Under the pieces are notes generated by a model. That model searched no databases. It was not told the origin of the DNA and saw only the letters and a list, made by a program, of their open reading frames with translations. Below are positions 31,905 to 38,852 of a stretch of DNA of 39,180 nucleotides, piece by piece; positions within the stretch are counted from its first letter, which is position 1, and each line of letters begins with the position of its first letter. Both the position numbers and the translations under genes were made by a program. The stretch comes from an uncultured Lachnospiraceae bacterium (GTDB lineage Bacteria > Bacillota > Clostridia > Lachnospirales > Lachnospiraceae). The stretch lies in contig CAJUDE010000035.1 of NCBI GenBank assembly GCA_910585295.1, positions 1 through 39,180 on the forward strand. The letters are read 5' to 3'.

Positions 31905-33302
31905 ATGGCAAATTACGATGTGGTTATTGTGGGGGCTGGGCCTTCCGGCATATTTTGTGCCTATGAATTGATCCATAAAAGGCCAGGCATCCGGGTACTG
32001 ATGATAGAGAAAGGGAGAAGGATTGAAAAACGCCAATGCCCAAAACGGAAAACAAAAGTGTGCGTTGGGTGCCAGCCATGTTCCATCACCACTGGGTTTG
32101 CCGGGGCAGGCGCATTTTCGGATGGGAAGCTGTCCCTTTCACCAGATGTGGGAGGCAACCTGCCAGAAATCCTTGGCTATGGGGAGGCGGTAAGCTTAAT
32201 CCATGAATCTGATGAAATCTACCTTAAATTCGGCGCGGACGCCAATGTCTATGGGGTAGGCAAGGAGAAAGAAATCCGTAAAATCCGCAGGAAGGCGATT
32301 AATGCCAACTTGAAGCTGGTGGAATGCCCCATTCGGCACCTTGGCACAGAGGAAGGCTATAAGATCTATATGCGCCTTCAAGAGCATCTGCTGGACCACG
32401 GCGTGGAAATGAAATTTATGACTATGGTAGAGCGTGTGCTTGTGGAAGGCGGCAGGGCAATCGGCGTAGCCACAAGCCAGGGAGAGGAGTACTATGGGGA
32501 TGAAATTGTCTGTGCAGTTGGCAGGGAAGGCGCAGACTGGTTCAGCCATGTGTGCAAAGAACAGGGCGTGGAAACGAAAGTTGGGACTGTGGATATTGGT
32601 GTCCGGGTGGAAGTCCGGGATGAGGTGATGGAGTTCCTGAATAAGAACCTTTATGAGGCAAAGCTGGTGTACCATACGCCTACGTTTGACGATAAGGTAA
32701 GGACTTTTTGCACCAACCCATCTGGTGAAGTTGCATCGGAATATTATGACAATGGGCTGGCGGTGGTCAATGGCCATGCCTATAAATCCAAAGAACTGAA
32801 AACATGCAATACAAATTTTGCGCTTTTGGTTTCCAAAAACTTTACAAAGCCCTTTAAAACGCCGATTGCATACGGCAAGCAAATTGCCCAATTGTCGAAT
32901 ATGCTTTGCGATGGCAAAATTTTAGTGCAGGCTTTTGGGGATTTCCGAAGGGGAAGGCGCACCACAGAAGAACGGCTGTGCAGGAATAATTTGATCCCAA
33001 CGTTAAAGGATGCAGTGCCAGGGGATTTGTCCCTGGTATTCCCCCACCGTATCATGGTGGACATTGAGGAAATGATTTTTGCCCTGGATAAGGTTACGCC
33101 CGGGATTGCCAGTGATGAAACATTGCTGTATGGGGTAGAAGTAAAATTTTATTCCAATAAAGTAGTGGTGAACCGGGATTTTGAGACCAATGTCCCAGGA
33201 CTGCGGGCGATTGGGGATGGCGCTTCTGTCACCAGGGGGCTTCAGCAGGCGTCGGCAAATGGGCTGAGCGTTGCGCGCAGCATATTAAAGAAAATGGGTT
33301 AG
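31905..33302 (+). CDS. FAD-dependent oxidoreductase, COG2509 type
   Basis: 465 residues. The N-terminal dinucleotide-binding motif is V-I-V-G-A-G-P-S-G (GAGPSG at residues 10-15). A C-V-G-C-Q-P-C cluster near residue 51 is followed by G-F-A-G-A-G-A-F-S-D-G-K-L, a pattern I associate with the uncharacterised COG2509 FAD-dependent dehydrogenases. A C-terminal FAD-binding part G-L-R-A-I-G-D-G-A-S-V-T-R-G is visible. The three cysteines could bind metal or be redox-active. The substrate is unknown. AGGAGA precedes the ATG. The foldase gene starts 15 nt after the stop. Confidence 0.88.
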   Translation: MANYDVVIVGAGPSGIFCAYELIHKRPGIRVLMIEKGRRIEKRQCPKRKTKVCVGCQPCSITTGFAGAGAFSDGKLSLSPDVGGNLPEILGYGEAVSLIHESDEIYLKFGADANVYGVGKEKEIRKIRRKAINANLKLVECPIRHLGTEEGYKIYMRLQEHLLDHGVEMKFMTMVERVLVEGGRAIGVATSQGEEYYGDEIVCAVGREGADWFSHVCKEQGVETKVGTVDIGVRVEVRDEVMEFLNKNLYEAKLVYHTPTFDDKVRTFCTNPSGEVASEYYDNGLAVVNGHAYKSKELKTCNTNFALLVSKNFTKPFKTPIAYGKQIAQLSNMLCDGKILVQAFGDFRRGRRTTEERLCRNNLIPTLKDAVPGDLSLVFPHRIMVDIEEMIFALDKVTPGIASDETLLYGVEVKFYSNKVVVNRDFETNVPGLRAIGDGASVTRGLQQASANGLSVARSILKKMG

Positions 33303-33317
33303 CAGGGGTAGATACCA

Positions 33318-34307
33318 ATGAAAAAACGGATAAAGTACAGAATCCTGGCGGCTTGCGGGCTGGTATTCTTGCATTTGGCAGGATGCCAGTTTGGGGATAC
33401 CCAGGTAATGGTAAGCGCCGGGTTCAGCGACAATGACGTATTTAAAATTAAAGATGAAGTCTGCACGCTGCCAGAGGCAAGGGTAGTGATGACAAATTAC
33501 CAGAATATGTATTCCACCATGTATGGGATTGATTTGTGGAACCATGAATTTGAAAATAATGACCTGGAAGAATATGTGAAGGACCTGACAATTTCCAGGA
33601 TGGCCCAAGTGATGGCAATGGATTTCCTGGCAGAGGAAAATAAGATTGAGCTGACAGGGGAAGAGCAGGGGAAGGTAAAAGAGGCGGCAAGGGAATACTT
33701 TGAGTCCTTGAACGACACAGAGCGGGAATATATGCATGTGAAGCAGGGGGACATTGAAGTCCTGTACCACCGCTATGGGCTTGCCAATAAGCTGTATACC
33801 CACCTGACCCAAGGGGTCAATGACGAAGTAAGCGATGACGAGGCCAGGGTTATGGAAGCCCAGCAAATTTTTGTGACAGAGAAGGATAAGGCAAAGGAAG
33901 TGGAGAAACAGCTTAAGGAAGGCGCGGATTTCCTTTCGGTGGCGAATGTTTACAACGAGGCTTCTGAAATTGACATTACATTTGGCAGGAATGATGTGCT
34001 TCCAGAAGTGGAGGAAGTGGCGTTCTCCCTGGAAAATGACCAGGTAAGCGATAAGATAAAGACAGAAAAAGGATTTTATTTCTTAAAATGTGTGAACCAT
34101 TACAACCAGGAAAAAACCGATGACAATAAATCTGTGATTCTGGAGAAACGCAGGAAAGAAGCGTTTGACGATGTGTATATGGAGTTTTTGGACACGTTGT
34201 CCTCTGAGTTTAACGAAGAGGTTTGGGATAAAGTGAAAGTAGAAATTAACAAAGATGTGAAGACAGACAGTTTTTTTGAGGTATATGAGAAATATTGCAA
34301 TTGGTGA
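33318..34307 (+). CDS. PrsA/SurA-like foldase lipoprotein
   Basis: 329 residues. A lipoprotein signal peptide ends in lipobox L-A-G-C with lipidated C23. The middle is a helical SurA_N-like chaperone region (residues ~35-170). A parvulin-like PPIase segment follows around residues 175-260: Q-I-F-V-T-E-K-D-K-A, then G-A-D-F-L-S-V-A, then G-F-Y-F-L-K-C-V-N. The PPIase part is degenerate, lacking the usual G-G-D-L-G run, so activity is doubtful. PrsA-type proteins help fold secreted proteins on the outer face of the membrane. Last gene of the run; a terminator follows. Confidence 0.85.
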   Translation: MKKRIKYRILAACGLVFLHLAGCQFGDTQVMVSAGFSDNDVFKIKDEVCTLPEARVVMTNYQNMYSTMYGIDLWNHEFENNDLEEYVKDLTISRMAQVMAMDFLAEENKIELTGEEQGKVKEAAREYFESLNDTEREYMHVKQGDIEVLYHRYGLANKLYTHLTQGVNDEVSDDEARVMEAQQIFVTEKDKAKEVEKQLKEGADFLSVANVYNEASEIDITFGRNDVLPEVEEVAFSLENDQVSDKIKTEKGFYFLKCVNHYNQEKTDDNKSVILEKRRKEAFDDVYMEFLDTLSSEFNEEVWDKVKVEINKDVKTDSFFEVYEKYCNW

Positions 34308-34325
34308 ACATATCCTCCGTGTATA

Positions 34326-34359
34326 AAAGGCATATGCAGCAGGGCATACGCCTTTTTTC
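34326..34359 (+). terminator. Intrinsic terminator after the foldase gene
   Basis: AAAGGCATATGC (34326-34337) pairs with GCATACGCCTTT (34344-34355) with one A-C mismatch and a 6-nt loop, then TTTCTTT. It lies 18 nt after the stop codon. Confidence 0.8.
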
Positions 34360-34471
34360 TTTCAAATAATTTGCAGTGGCGGCATTTTGCCTTGGGTCCA
34401 CAATCCAAGTTTGATAGGCTTTGGCATTTTTTTAATCCTAGAGTTTGCGAATGCAGCCATCCGCCGGCTTG

Positions 34472-34512
34472 CCATAATTCAACTTATGGTTGAGGCAAAG
34501 GGGAAATTTCCC
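34472..34512. promoter_or_regulatory. Two dyads upstream of the HTH-PurM gene
   Basis: CCATAA (34472-34477) / TTATGG (34484-34489), nested in TTGCC...GGCAA, is followed by a perfect 12-bp palindrome GGGAAATTTCCC (34501-34512). Both lie 66-106 nt before the gene at 34578 and could be binding sites for its own XRE domain. No clear -35/-10 was recognised. Confidence 0.4.
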
Positions 34513-34577
34513 TTGTCCGGTTATTGCAAAAGTATAGGGCGCTGGTCTATGGTAAAATAAAAACGGAGAAAAATCAT

Positions 34578-35207
34578 ATGCTTAACAGTATTCAAATCGG
34601 TGATTTTATTATGGGAAAGCGCAAGGCGCTTGGATTGACGCAGCAACAGCTTGCCTATAAGCTAAATATATCTTTTCAGGCAGTCTCTAAATGGGAGCAT
34701 GGGACCGCTTTTCTGAATATCGAGATATTGAAAGACCTTGCAATGGTGTTGGGTGTGTCGGTAGATGAAATTTTAGATGGAAGTGAAAAAGATGAGGAAG
34801 GGTTCTCTTATAGCAGGGCAGGGGTTGATATTGCCTATACAGACACAATGAAGAAAGAAATGTCAGGGTATTTGCAGACAAAAGACAGACGTGTGTTAAA
34901 TGCTTTGGGGGCGTTTGCTTCTTTGTATGAATTCAATTTTCCAGGGATGGAGCACCCTGTTTTGGCGGTGGCTTCTAATGGGCTGCATACAAACGGGTAT
35001 TCTCTGGTGCGCCTGCTGATGGATAAAATGCCCCATATTAAGTTGGAAAAAATAGATGGGATGACGTTTATCGAGCAGATAATGAAACCCCATACACCAT
35101 ATTATAAGGCTGTTAAGGGGCTGCTTGGCGGATTGTTCGCAGGAATAAAGCTGCCGCTTCACGAATTTTTGCGCGTTGAAGCGGCAGCTTCATTTTTGCT
35201 GCAGTGA
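34578..35207 (+). CDS. XRE-family HTH protein fused to PurM-like (AIR synthase) fragments; possibly degenerate
   Basis: 209 residues. An XRE helix-turn-helix fills residues ~5-67 (L-T-Q-Q-Q-L-A ... Q-A-V-S-K-W-E-H-G). It is followed by segments that read like PurM: S-Y-S-R-A-G-V-D-I (residues 77-85), a G-A-F-A-S-L-Y segment (~111-117), and P-V-L (127-129). The protein then jumps directly to G-L-H-T-N-G-Y-S-L-V-R (135-145) and K-P-H-T-P-Y-Y-K (170-177). In PurM about 130 residues separate the last two groups, so they seem deleted, and the C-terminal domain is cut. Residues after ~185 are encoded by the terminator hairpin. The start at 34578 follows GGAG; an ATG at 34524 has no site. Confidence 0.75.
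   Translation: MLNSIQIGDFIMGKRKALGLTQQQLAYKLNISFQAVSKWEHGTAFLNIEILKDLAMVLGVSVDEILDGSEKDEEGFSYSRAGVDIAYTDTMKKEMSGYLQTKDRRVLNALGAFASLYEFNFPGMEHPVLAVASNGLHTNGYSLVRLLMDKMPHIKLEKIDGMTFIEQIMKPHTPYYKAVKGLLGGLFAGIKLPLHEFLRVEAAASFLLQ
35148..35197 (+). terminator. Intrinsic terminator inside the end of the HTH-PurM reading frame
   Basis: AAGCTGCCGCTTC (35148-35160) pairs with GAAGCGGCAGCTT (35178-35190), a perfect 13-bp stem, then CATTTTTG. The reading frame continues through it and ends at 35207, so the stop codon lies past the hairpin. Confidence 0.85.
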
Positions 35208-35236
35208 GGCAGGGTGGCAATCCCTGCCCCGCTGCA
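35200..35236. other. Second hairpin between convergent genes
   Basis: TGCAG (35200-35204) and GGCAGGG (35208-35214) pair with CCCTGCC (35222-35228) and CTGCA (35232-35236). It lies between the convergent HTH-PurM gene and htpG. No T-run is present on either side, so termination of htpG here is possible but not clear. Confidence 0.45.
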
Positions 35237-35257
35237 GGCTTTTGAGTGGGCCTTTAA

Positions 35258-37333
35258 TTATTTGGTCAGCAGCATCATAATCTGGTTGCTCCTTGCTACA
35301 AATTTACCCATGGCTTCTGTGGGAAGAGGGTGGTTGCTCAATACAGCAAGGTCGTAGAGCTGTTCACAGAATACAGGCACATGCTCAGAGTCCTTGTTAT
35401 CCAGGATATACTGGACAAGCGCATGGTTGGCGTTTAAGATAAGCGTCTGGTCGCCGCCGAACATAGAGGGATCCATGCCTGCCATGCCATACATTTTCAT
35501 CATATCCTGCATCCTGCGCCCTTCTTCTGAAAGGGTGATTACAGACGCAATTTCTGCATTTTTCAGTTTTTCCACAGATACATTTAATTTTTCATTTCCC
35601 AGGGCTTTGCGGAAGGTTTCTGTCAGGGTATCTTTTGCTTCCTTCAATTCCTCTTCTGGGACATCCTCTTTCAGTGATTCAGTTAAATCAGCGTCAATGC
35701 GGACAAATTTAATTTTTTCATTCCTTCGCTCTAACTGAGTGATAAAGGAGGCATCAATATTATGGTCTAAAATAACCGCGTCCATGCCTTGTTCTTTAAA
35801 CATATTGATATATTGCCCCTGCTGCTGGATATCGGTTACATAATAAACTGGCTTGCGGGCGTCTTTGCCATCTTCCACAGAAGCGTCTGCATTTTCATCC
35901 TCAGGGGAAGCGCCGCCATCTTCTGATTCAGAGGGTTCCTGCGAATCTGCCTCTTCCACTTTCAGGCATTCCGGCAGGGTAAGGTATTTGCCGTCTAGGT
36001 TTTTAAAGAGGATGTAATCATTCATTTTGTCACAGAACTTTTCATCCTTCAAGCAGCCAAATTTGATAAAGGGGCTGATGTCATCCCAATATTTCTCATA
36101 GGATTCCTTATCAGTCTTGCACATGCCGCTTAATTTGTCCGCTACCTTTTTGGTGATGTAGTCAGAAATCTTCTGTACAAAACCATCGTTCTGCAATGCG
36201 CTCCTAGATACGTTCAGCGGCAGGTCTGGGCAGTCAATCACGCCCTTTAAGAGCATCAAGAATTCAGGGATGACTTCCTTAATATTGTCTGCGATAAATA
36301 CCTGGTTGTTGTACAGCTTGATTGTCCCTTCAATGGAGTCATATTCCGTATTGATTTTTGGGAAGTACAGGATGCCCTTTAAATTGAAAGGGTAGTCCAT
36401 GTTCAGGTGGATCCAAAACAGCGGCTCTTTATAATCCTGGAATACTTTCCGGTAGAATGCTTTGTATTCTTCATCGGTGCAATCGTTCGGGTGCTTGGTC
36501 CAAAGCGGGTGGGTGTCGTTTAAAGCGACTGGCCGCTTGAGGATTTTGGCTTTTTCTGTACGCGGGGACACTTCCACCTGTTCTTTTTCCCCATCCTCGT
36601 TTTCTTTTTCCTCGAATTTAGCTTCCTCCACAATGGTTTCAATTACGGTGTCTTTTTCCGTCACTTCATCAGCAGGGATTGTCTCATATTCAGGCTCCGC
36701 GTTTTCCTTTTTCAAAAAGATAGGGGTTGGCATAAAGGAACAGTACTTCTCAATGACTTCCCTTGCACGGTATTCATTGGCGAATTCTAAGCAGTCCTCA
36801 TTTAGGAATAATGTGATTTCTGTGCCAACGGTGGATTTGGACCCGTCGGACATATCAAATTCCGTGCCTCCATCGCATTCCCAGTGGATGGCTGTTGCGT
36901 CTTTCTGATAGGAAAGGGTGTCAATATGCACAGCATCCGCCACCATAAATGCAGAATAGAAGCCCAAGCCGAAATGCCCTATAATCTGCTCTTCGCTTGC
37001 CTTGTCCTTATATTTTTCCAAGAAATCCGTAGCGCCAGAAAAGGCGATCTGGTTGATATATTCTTCTACCTCGTCCCCAGTCATGCCCAGGCCGTTGTCA
37101 ATAAATTTCAAGGTTTTTTCTTCTGGGTTTACCACAATTTGGATGTTTGGCTCATAATCCTGGGGCAAGTCGTATTCGCCAATTAGGTCTAATTTCTTTA
37201 ATTTTGTGATGGCGTCGCATCCGTTGGAAATCAGCTCGCGGTAGAAAATGTCATGGTCGGAATACAGCCATTTTTTTATAATAGGGAAAATATTGTCGCT
37301 GTTAATGGAAAGGTTCCCATGTTTGTTGCTCAT
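35258..37333 (-). CDS. htpG: Molecular chaperone HtpG (Hsp90)
   Basis: 691 residues, longer than E. coli HtpG (624). It is an ATP-dependent chaperone. The N-terminal GHKL ATPase has E-L-I-S-N-G-C-D-A near residue 36, D-N-G-L-G-M-T near residue 80, and the lid G-H-F-G-L-G-F-Y-S-A near residue 120. A middle domain and C-terminal dimerisation domain follow. An acidic insertion of about 30 residues (near 457-487, rich in Glu, Asp, Ser and Ala) partly explains the extra length. AAAGGAGTG lies before the ATG. A promoter and a CIRCE element lie upstream, pointing to heat-shock control by HrcA. Confidence 0.97.
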   Translation of the reverse strand: MSNKHGNLSINSDNIFPIIKKWLYSDHDIFYRELISNGCDAITKLKKLDLIGEYDLPQDYEPNIQIVVNPEEKTLKFIDNGLGMTGDEVEEYINQIAFSGATDFLEKYKDKASEEQIIGHFGLGFYSAFMVADAVHIDTLSYQKDATAIHWECDGGTEFDMSDGSKSTVGTEITLFLNEDCLEFANEYRAREVIEKYCSFMPTPIFLKKENAEPEYETIPADEVTEKDTVIETIVEEAKFEEKENEDGEKEQVEVSPRTEKAKILKRPVALNDTHPLWTKHPNDCTDEEYKAFYRKVFQDYKEPLFWIHLNMDYPFNLKGILYFPKINTEYDSIEGTIKLYNNQVFIADNIKEVIPEFLMLLKGVIDCPDLPLNVSRSALQNDGFVQKISDYITKKVADKLSGMCKTDKESYEKYWDDISPFIKFGCLKDEKFCDKMNDYILFKNLDGKYLTLPECLKVEEADSQEPSESEDGGASPEDENADASVEDGKDARKPVYYVTDIQQQGQYINMFKEQGMDAVILDHNIDASFITQLERRNEKIKFVRIDADLTESLKEDVPEEELKEAKDTLTETFRKALGNEKLNVSVEKLKNAEIASVITLSEEGRRMQDMMKMYGMAGMDPSMFGGDQTLILNANHALVQYILDNKDSEHVPVFCEQLYDLAVLSNHPLPTEAMGKFVARSNQIMMLLTK

Positions 37334-37385
37334 AATGATTACACTCCTTTATTGTTTTCTATGCAAAAATTATAACCTGAAATAG

Positions 37386-37414
37386 ATTGTAATCCCCATC
37401 TTTTTAAAAGTCAA
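37386..37414 (-). promoter_or_regulatory. htpG promoter
   Basis: On the minus strand, TTGACT (37414-37409), a 17-bp spacer and TACAAT (37391-37386) form a good sigma-A promoter. The start would be near 37379, about 45 nt before the htpG ATG. A TATAAT nearer the gene has no -35. Confidence 0.85.
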
Positions 37415-37421
37415 TAGAAAA

Positions 37422-37448
37422 TTAGCACTCTTTTTTAATGAGTGCTAA
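37422..37448. promoter_or_regulatory. CIRCE element (HrcA operator)
   Basis: TTAGCACTC (37422-37430), nine bases, GAGTGCTAA (37440-37448): a perfect CIRCE inverted repeat. HrcA is the known repressor. It sits 8 bp upstream of the htpG -35 rather than over the start point, and about 70 bp from the divergent promoter at 37518. Confidence 0.95.
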
Positions 37449-37517
37449 CAAAGCATGGGGAAGCCAGGAAAATCAAGGGTTTGGGTAATTATTAAAAGTT
37501 TATAAACTGCATTTGGC

Positions 37518-37546
37518 TCGACAAGGAACCATAGATGTGCTATACT
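37518..37546 (+). promoter_or_regulatory. Promoter of the HTH/membrane-protein pair
   Basis: TCGACA (37518-37523), a 17-bp spacer and TATACT (37541-37546). The start near 37553 leaves a short leader of about 40 nt before the TTG start at 37592. Confidence 0.75.
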
Positions 37547-37591
37547 CAACATTGTTTCATGGCAGGAAATAGAAAGAAAGGCGGCGGGCGA

Positions 37592-37810
37592 TTGGCAAAA
37601 AATAAATATCAATTTGAAAGTAAAATCCATGTTTACCGGGCTTCTAAAAGAATGACCCAACAAGAACTCGCTGATTTGGTTGGGGTTTCTAGGCAGACTA
37701 TTATGCAGCTTGAGAGAAACCGTTACAATCCATCTATGTTGTTAGCTTACAGTATAGCGAAAGTGTTTGACGTTACGATTGAGGAATTATTTGACTTTGG
37801 GGAGGTATGA
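37592..37810 (+). CDS. Small XRE-family transcriptional regulator
   Basis: 72 residues, nearly all helix-turn-helix: M-T-Q-Q-E-L-A-D-L-V-G-V-S-R-Q-T-I-M-Q-L-E-R ending in I-E-E-L-F-D-F. This compact type (R-Q-T-I-x-x-L-E-x-x-x-Y-N-P-S) is common next to small membrane proteins. The start is a TTG at 37592, with AAAGGCGG before it; ATGs at 37535 and 37559 lie at or beside the promoter -10 and start point. The next gene overlaps by 4 nt (ATGA). It likely controls its own operon, but no operator was identified. Confidence 0.85.
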   Translation: MAKNKYQFESKIHVYRASKRMTQQELADLVGVSRQTIMQLERNRYNPSMLLAYSIAKVFDVTIEELFDFGEV

Positions 37811-38166
37811 AAGTGCTGGCGTTTTATGAATTTATATGGAACCTTTTTTCCAGCCAAATGTTTTTGGCGGTAGGCGTTTCGGCAGGGGTGCCGCTTACAA
37901 TTATCCTGATTGTTATATTTGCAAGGAAGAAAAACCATGACGAGCGTGGGTGGAAAATCATTGGAAAAGCAAGTATTGCATCTTTTTCTTATTTTATGGT
38001 TATGGCGAATGTGATTGCTAAGATTACAGGAAATGATTTTTTTGCAGCTAAGCTTTTTATAGGCAAGCTAAACTACTTGTTTTATGCAAATACAATCCAA
38101 TGGCTGTATGACACTGTGATACTGGTTGAAATTATTTCTATTCAAGTCATCAAAAAAATCGAATAA
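37807..38166 (+). CDS. Small membrane protein paired with the XRE regulator
   Basis: 119 residues with about three membrane segments: residues ~8-35, ~57-73 and ~98-113. Between the first two is a short R-K-K-N-H-D-E-R-G-W-K loop that resembles DUF2178- or DUF3796-like proteins found next to small HTH regulators. The ATG at 37807 overlaps the regulator stop. A GTG at 37813 has a better-spaced GGAGG (37801-37805) and could be the true start. Terminator at 38183. The function is unknown; the pair may be a small membrane-stress or repressor module (inference). Confidence 0.8.
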   Translation: MKVLAFYEFIWNLFSSQMFLAVGVSAGVPLTIILIVIFARKKNHDERGWKIIGKASIASFSYFMVMANVIAKITGNDFFAAKLFIGKLNYLFYANTIQWLYDTVILVEIISIQVIKKIE

Positions 38167-38182
38167 GGCAATGGACGTATTC

Positions 38183-38229
38183 CCTAATCAGGTTGCAGGC
38201 GCAGGCCTCCGATTTGATTAGGTTTTTTT
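38183..38229 (+). terminator. Intrinsic terminator after the HTH/membrane pair
   Basis: CCTAATCA (38183-38190) pairs with TGATTAGG (38215-38222), followed by seven Ts (38223-38229). The inner part can also form GGC/GCC pairs. The T-run passes directly into the 38228-38365 element. Confidence 0.85.
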
Positions 38230-38365
38230 ATTCCCGCGGGCAATGGGCCAAGCAGCCGCGCCTTTGCGGGTATTTGACGGAAACCTGTCTTGCTTCACTG
38301 GGGGCTGCCGTCAGGGCAAATACTCTGCAAAGGGGTATTTACCTTCCGAAAGGACGGGATAATAA
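38228..38365. repeat. Structured ~138-bp element containing copy 2 of the 51-bp repeat
   Basis: 38229-38279 repeats 1586-1636. Inside this element, CCTTTGCGGGTATTTG (38261-38276) pairs with CAAATACTCTGCAAAGG (38317-38333), TGACGG (38275-38280) with CCGTCA (38308-38313), and TTATTCCCG (38228-38236) with CGGGATAATAA (38355-38365). This gives a large cruciform or RNA hairpin with terminal inverted repeats, like a MITE or REP-type element. No coding capacity. Confidence 0.7.
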
Positions 38366-38392
38366 ATAGCAAGTTTTTCATGGAAACTTAAT

Positions 38393-38417
38393 TATTTCAT
38401 CTATTAAGTATGAAATA
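38393..38417. promoter_or_regulatory. Operator-like inverted repeat at a -35 box
   Basis: TATTTCAT (38393-38400) and ATGAAATA (38410-38417) are perfect inverted repeats with a 9-nt spacer. They end one base before the -35 TTGACA. This position suits a repressor or activator site. Confidence 0.55.
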
Positions 38418-38418
38418 G

Positions 38419-38447
38419 TTGACATATTTAAAAATATATATTACAAT
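38419..38447 (+). promoter_or_regulatory. Strong promoter before the 43-residue gene
   Basis: Perfect TTGACA (38419-38424), a 17-bp spacer and TACAAT (38442-38447). The start near 38454 lies downstream of an ATG at 38448, which rules that ATG out as a start. Confidence 0.9.
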
Positions 38448-38510
38448 ATGACAGTAAGAAAAGATTTGAAAACGTTAACTTTGGGTTGTTTCGGAAAGGA
38501 AGGGTTTGGA

Positions 38511-38642
38511 ATGGAAGGTTTATTAGGATTTATTATTTTTATTGTACTTGCTTCAGGTGGGAGATGCTTAGTGGATGGCGCTTGGTGGAGCAGGGATAAA
38601 AGGAAGAAGAGGGAAAAAGAAGAGCGTTTGGGCGGCAAATAA
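38511..38642 (+). CDS. 43-residue single-pass membrane peptide
   Basis: M-E-G-L-L-G-F-I-I-F-I-V-L-A forms one membrane segment (residues ~3-16). It is followed by a glycine/cysteine turn, two tryptophans and a very basic C-terminus (R-D-K-R-K-K-R-E-K-E-E-R). AAAGGAAGG (38495-38503) lies 7 nt before the ATG. It has one of the best promoters in the window, with an adjacent dyad, and its own terminator at 38699, so it is probably a real small gene. Function unknown. Confidence 0.6.
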   Translation: MEGLLGFIIFIVLASGGRCLVDGAWWSRDKRKKREKEERLGGK

Positions 38643-38698
38643 CAGGGACCAAAGCCTGGAGCCTTTTCGTTGGTAAAGGGAATTGCCAAGCATATAAA

Positions 38699-38743
38699 GC
38701 CTTGCCAGTTCGGCAGTTAGCCGGATAGGCAAGGCAAATTTTT
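38699..38743 (+). terminator. Intrinsic terminator
   Basis: GCCTTGCC (38699-38706) pairs with GGCAAGGC (38728-38735), with an inner CGGC/GCCG pair, then AAATTTTTTTTA. It lies about 56 nt after the 43-residue gene. Confidence 0.85.
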
Positions 38744-38802
38744 TTTATTTCACATAAGTTTATGGGGAAGGACTGGAATTTAGTATTAGAACTGAACAAA
38801 AG

Positions 38803-38852
38803 GAGTGATGGGATACCCCGCAGCAAGCTGACGGGGCATGGCAAAATCACTC
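38803..38852. other. Hairpin at the end of the minus-strand ORF
   Basis: GAGTGAT (38803-38809) pairs with ATCACTC (38846-38852), and CCCCG (38816-38820) with CGGGG (38832-38836). For the minus-strand ORF it lies at the stop codon and could be its 3' hairpin, followed by CTTTTG. Confidence 0.45.

Noticed and set aside
36905..36920. ATAGGAAAG inside htpG resembling the palindromic repeat
   Set aside because: It is a short match within conserved coding sequence with no paired arm.
38448..38642. 64-residue version of the small membrane gene starting at 38448
   Set aside because: That ATG directly follows the promoter -10 and would not be in the transcript; the ATG at 38511 has a ribosome site.
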